In this document: piece by piece, positions 4,879 to 6,655 of the stretch
Position numbering within the stretch: the first letter of the stretch is position 1
Layout of the letters: each line of letters begins with the position of its first letter
Assembly (NCBI GenBank): GCA_016839985.1
Contig: JAEOTG010000388.1
Location: 1 to 6,655, forward strand
Reading direction: 5' to 3'
From: Candidatus Heimdallarchaeota archaeon
Lineage (GTDB): Archaea; Asgardarchaeota; Heimdallarchaeia; Heimdallarchaeales; Heimdallarchaeaceae
Length of the DNA: 6,655 nucleotides
The notes under the pieces: model-generated
What the model saw: the letters and a program-made list of their open reading frames with translations, nothing else
What the model was told of the DNA's origin: nothing
The model's database searches: none
Position numbers and translations under genes: made by a program

Positions 4879-6618
4879 TTATTTTTTTCTTCTGCGAATT
4901 CTATTCATTGTAAAAAGAATAATTGTCAAGCTTATGATTAGACTAGTAGTGATGATAAATTCCTGCACATGAGGGATTTCATAATTAACATACTGACAAT
5001 TGGAGATAGAGCTATTAGTTGCTCCATTATCAGCGACAACCACATAATAGTAGTAGCCTTCAGAAGGCAAATTATCTATGTGACTATTTGAAAACACTGT
5101 TGCTATAGGAGTTAAGCTTTCAACAGACCAAATAAATGTTACAGCTCTATAAACATAGTATTTTGTTGCATCATTAATCTCATTCCAAACTAGACTAACT
5201 GTGCTAATTTCTGATGGATTGGGTGATATAAAAGCAAGTTTTGGTGCATTAGGGAGTTCAGCAAACGAACGATAAAAAATATCAAAATACACTCCATCAG
5301 CTCCTTTGTAGATACTCATGTCTTGCCATACAACATGGATTTGATTAGTAGAATCTATACAAATATCAGGATATGTAGAGTAGCCAGAGAGATCGCTAGA
5401 GACAACAAATATTTCAGACCAATCATAATATGAGTCAAGATATTTAAGAAAAATGTCTGAATCAGGTCCTGAACCGCCTAAATTCGTTGGATCATACCAT
5501 ACAATGTAAACATTATTTTTAGAATCGAGTGCTATCTCAGGCATATAAGAAATCTGTGTGCTCCCTATAGAAACCACTTCTGTAATTGTCCAGCTGCTTG
5601 AAGTGGGATCATATCGTTTATAGAATATATCCAGCTCTGTTCCTGCCCCAAGATAATCGGTTATATCCATCCATATAAAGTGAACTATTCGATTAGAATC
5701 AGTAATTAATGTAGGCCAATATGATCCACCAGTGCTTTCTGTTGAAACTACTTCAACTGTAGTCCAGCCAGTTATGTGATTCCAAACTTTATAAAAAATA
5801 TCAGAATCTGTTCCGCTTCCACCATAATTAGTTTGATCTTCCCATGCCACATGTACATTTCCCATAAAATCTGTAGCGATTGAAGGATTCATAGAATGAC
5901 CAGTACTCCCTACAGAAACAACTTCAGTTGTTGTCCAGCTACTTGAAGCAACTTCATAACGTTTATAAAAAACATCCATATCACCTCCGCAACCACCAAT
6001 ATTTTCATAATCATCCCATACAATGTGTACATTCCCTAAATAATCCACAGCAATTGAGCTATCATATGCTCCAATATTGCTTTCTGTTGAAACTACTTCT
6101 GTTGTTGTCCAATCATTGATAGATTTATCCCAACGTTTGTAGAAGATATCAGGCTCTGTTCCACAACCGAAGTAATCTGTTCCATCCATCCAAGCTACAT
6201 ACACATTCCCCATAGAATCAGAAGTGATAGTTGGATAAAGTGAAGACCCATTACTTTCTGTTGAAACTACTTCAATGCTAGACCAATTTTTAGTTGCAAA
6301 ATTCCAACGTTTGTAGAAAATATCATTATCTGTACCTGCTCCATTGTAATCTGTATTGTCTGCCCAAACTATATGGATATTTCCAAAAGTATCACACGCA
6401 ATTGCTGAATATTGTGCATCATACGTGCTTTCCGGTGAAAGAAATTCTATATCTCCCCAGCTATATTGCAAATTGTTATCATAAGTAAGTGAATCGAATG
6501 TCAATATGTTATTTTGAAAAGCATGAATTATTATGTTATTTTGTGAAATATTATTAATTGACATAAAAAACAGGAGAATACCAAAAACTATGGTTATTGT
6601 TTTTTCTTTATTCTTCAT
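4879..6618 (-). CDS. Membrane-anchored surface protein: seven-repeat beta-propeller plus FN3-like domain (paralogue B)
   Basis: The 579-aa product has the same architecture as its downstream neighbour. It has a signal sequence (MKNKEK then TITIVFGILLFFMS, 7-20) and seven repeats (about 54-452) with cores such as EVVSTES...YP.I..DS.GNVH.VW.D.TDY.G.GTD.DIFYKRW. An FN3-like domain (about 456-545, with APKLAFISPNP, KYYVYRAVTFIWSV and YYYYVVVADN) precedes a transmembrane helix (about 553-571) and an RIRRRKK tail. The repeats are more regular than in paralogue A, with no short unit. Repeats 2 and 3 carry cysteines (C152, C210) at equivalent loop positions where other units have Ala or Ser. The Asp/Gly-rich loops could bind calcium, which is inference. 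ATG 6618 is chosen: AGTGAT lies 4 nt upstream, while the in-frame GTG at 6627 is part of that ribosome-binding site. The close paralogue next door implies tandem duplication. The ligand is unknown. Confidence 0.87.
   Translation of the reverse strand: MKNKEKTITIVFGILLFFMSINNISQNNIIIHAFQNNILTFDSLTYDNNLQYSWGDIEFLSPESTYDAQYSAIACDTFGNIHIVWADNTDYNGAGTDNDIFYKRWNFATKNWSSIEVVSTESNGSSLYPTITSDSMGNVYVAWMDGTDYFGCGTEPDIFYKRWDKSINDWTTTEVVSTESNIGAYDSSIAVDYLGNVHIVWDDYENIGGCGGDMDVFYKRYEVASSSWTTTEVVSVGSTGHSMNPSIATDFMGNVHVAWEDQTNYGGSGTDSDIFYKVWNHITGWTTVEVVSTESTGGSYWPTLITDSNRIVHFIWMDITDYLGAGTELDIFYKRYDPTSSSWTITEVVSIGSTQISYMPEIALDSKNNVYIVWYDPTNLGGSGPDSDIFLKYLDSYYDWSEIFVVSSDLSGYSTYPDICIDSTNQIHVVWQDMSIYKGADGVYFDIFYRSFAELPNAPKLAFISPNPSEISTVSLVWNEINDATKYYVYRAVTFIWSVESLTPIATVFSNSHIDNLPSEGYYYYVVVADNGATNSSISNCQYVNYEIPHVQEFIITTSLIISLTIILFTMNRIRRRKK
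5263..6459 (-). repeat. Seven tandem protein repeats (probable propeller blades), paralogue B
   Basis: Seven units of 57-59 codons, with boundaries at about residues 54, 113, 171, 229, 286, 344, 401 and 452. A 20-base string, CTTTCTGTTGAAACTACTTC as read on the plus strand, occurs identically at 5735-5754, 6080-6099 and 6254-6273. It encodes the EVVSTES segment of three units, showing DNA-level similarity among them. Confidence 0.8.
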
Positions 6619-6622
6619 TTTA

Positions 6623-6628
6623 ATCACT
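6623..6628 (-). promoter_or_regulatory. Shine-Dalgarno deciding the start of paralogue B
   Basis: AGTGAT on the minus strand is one mismatch from the local consensus AGGTGAT and ends 4 nt (TAAA) before ATG 6618. It includes the in-frame GTG, so that GTG is unlikely to initiate. Only 27 nt remain to the window edge beyond it, so the promoter itself is probably outside. Confidence 0.55.
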
Positions 6629-6655
6629 ATTAATATTGAATTTTGATTCAGTGAA

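Noticed and set aside
5928..6119. Plus-strand open frame of 63 codons opposite paralogue B
   Set aside because: His/Tyr/Leu-rich antisense reading of the repeated VHIVW and FYKRW codons, with no start signal.
3398..6459. Regularly spaced similar strings suggesting a CRISPR array or satellite DNA
   Set aside because: The period of about 174 bp is in frame, the copies are imperfect and every unit is coding; these are protein repeats.
6294..6488. Plus-strand open frame of 64 codons opposite paralogue B
   Set aside because: Same antisense repeat artefact as the previous entry.

Overview
The window is AT-rich (about one third G+C by eye) and reads as archaeal. Start regions carry the Shine-Dalgarno core GGTGAT about 4 nt before the start codon. 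One gene has a TATA-like box about 25 nt before its ATG and looks leaderless. Gene ends run into T-rich tracts. The two large surface proteins (export signal, repeated beta-sheet ectodomain, fibronectin-III-like domain, C-terminal membrane anchor with an Arg/Lys tail) resemble proteins I associate with Asgard archaea (Loki/Heimdall-type). That assignment is inference, not proof.

Layout. Positions 1-217 hold no complete gene: a possible leaderless start on the minus strand at the edge (25 down to 1), then a double hairpin flanked by T-tracts on both strands. From 2201 down to 218 there are four minus-strand genes: a DinB-fold protein (1713-2201), a split-barrel flavin-binding protein (1146-1607), a cysteine-free thioredoxin-like protein (592-1059) and an unrecognised small protein (218-568). 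The last appears to start at an ATT codon behind a perfect Shine-Dalgarno. The first two are probably separate transcripts; the last two look like a two-gene operon.

The only plus-strand gene, a HemG-like flavodoxin (2371-2934), is divergent from the DinB gene. Its start codon lies inside an array of ATATGTCA-type half-sites that looks like an operator. It converges with the third block, two minus-strand paralogues (3011-4696 and 4879-6618). Each encodes a secreted, membrane-anchored protein with seven repeats of about 58 residues, best read as a seven-bladed beta-propeller, then an FN3-like domain and one transmembrane helix. Each has its own T-rich terminator.

How the genes work together is only partly visible. 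Two flavin-type proteins and a thioredoxin-fold protein next to a DinB protein suggest redox or stress housekeeping, but nothing shows one pathway. The paralogue pair is an independent cell-surface module. I see no mobile element, CRISPR array, tRNA or rRNA. The most unusual signals are the apparent non-AUG starts (ATT, possibly ATA) set at the same spacing from good Shine-Dalgarno sequences, the operator array at the flavodoxin start, and the duplicated seven-repeat surface proteins.
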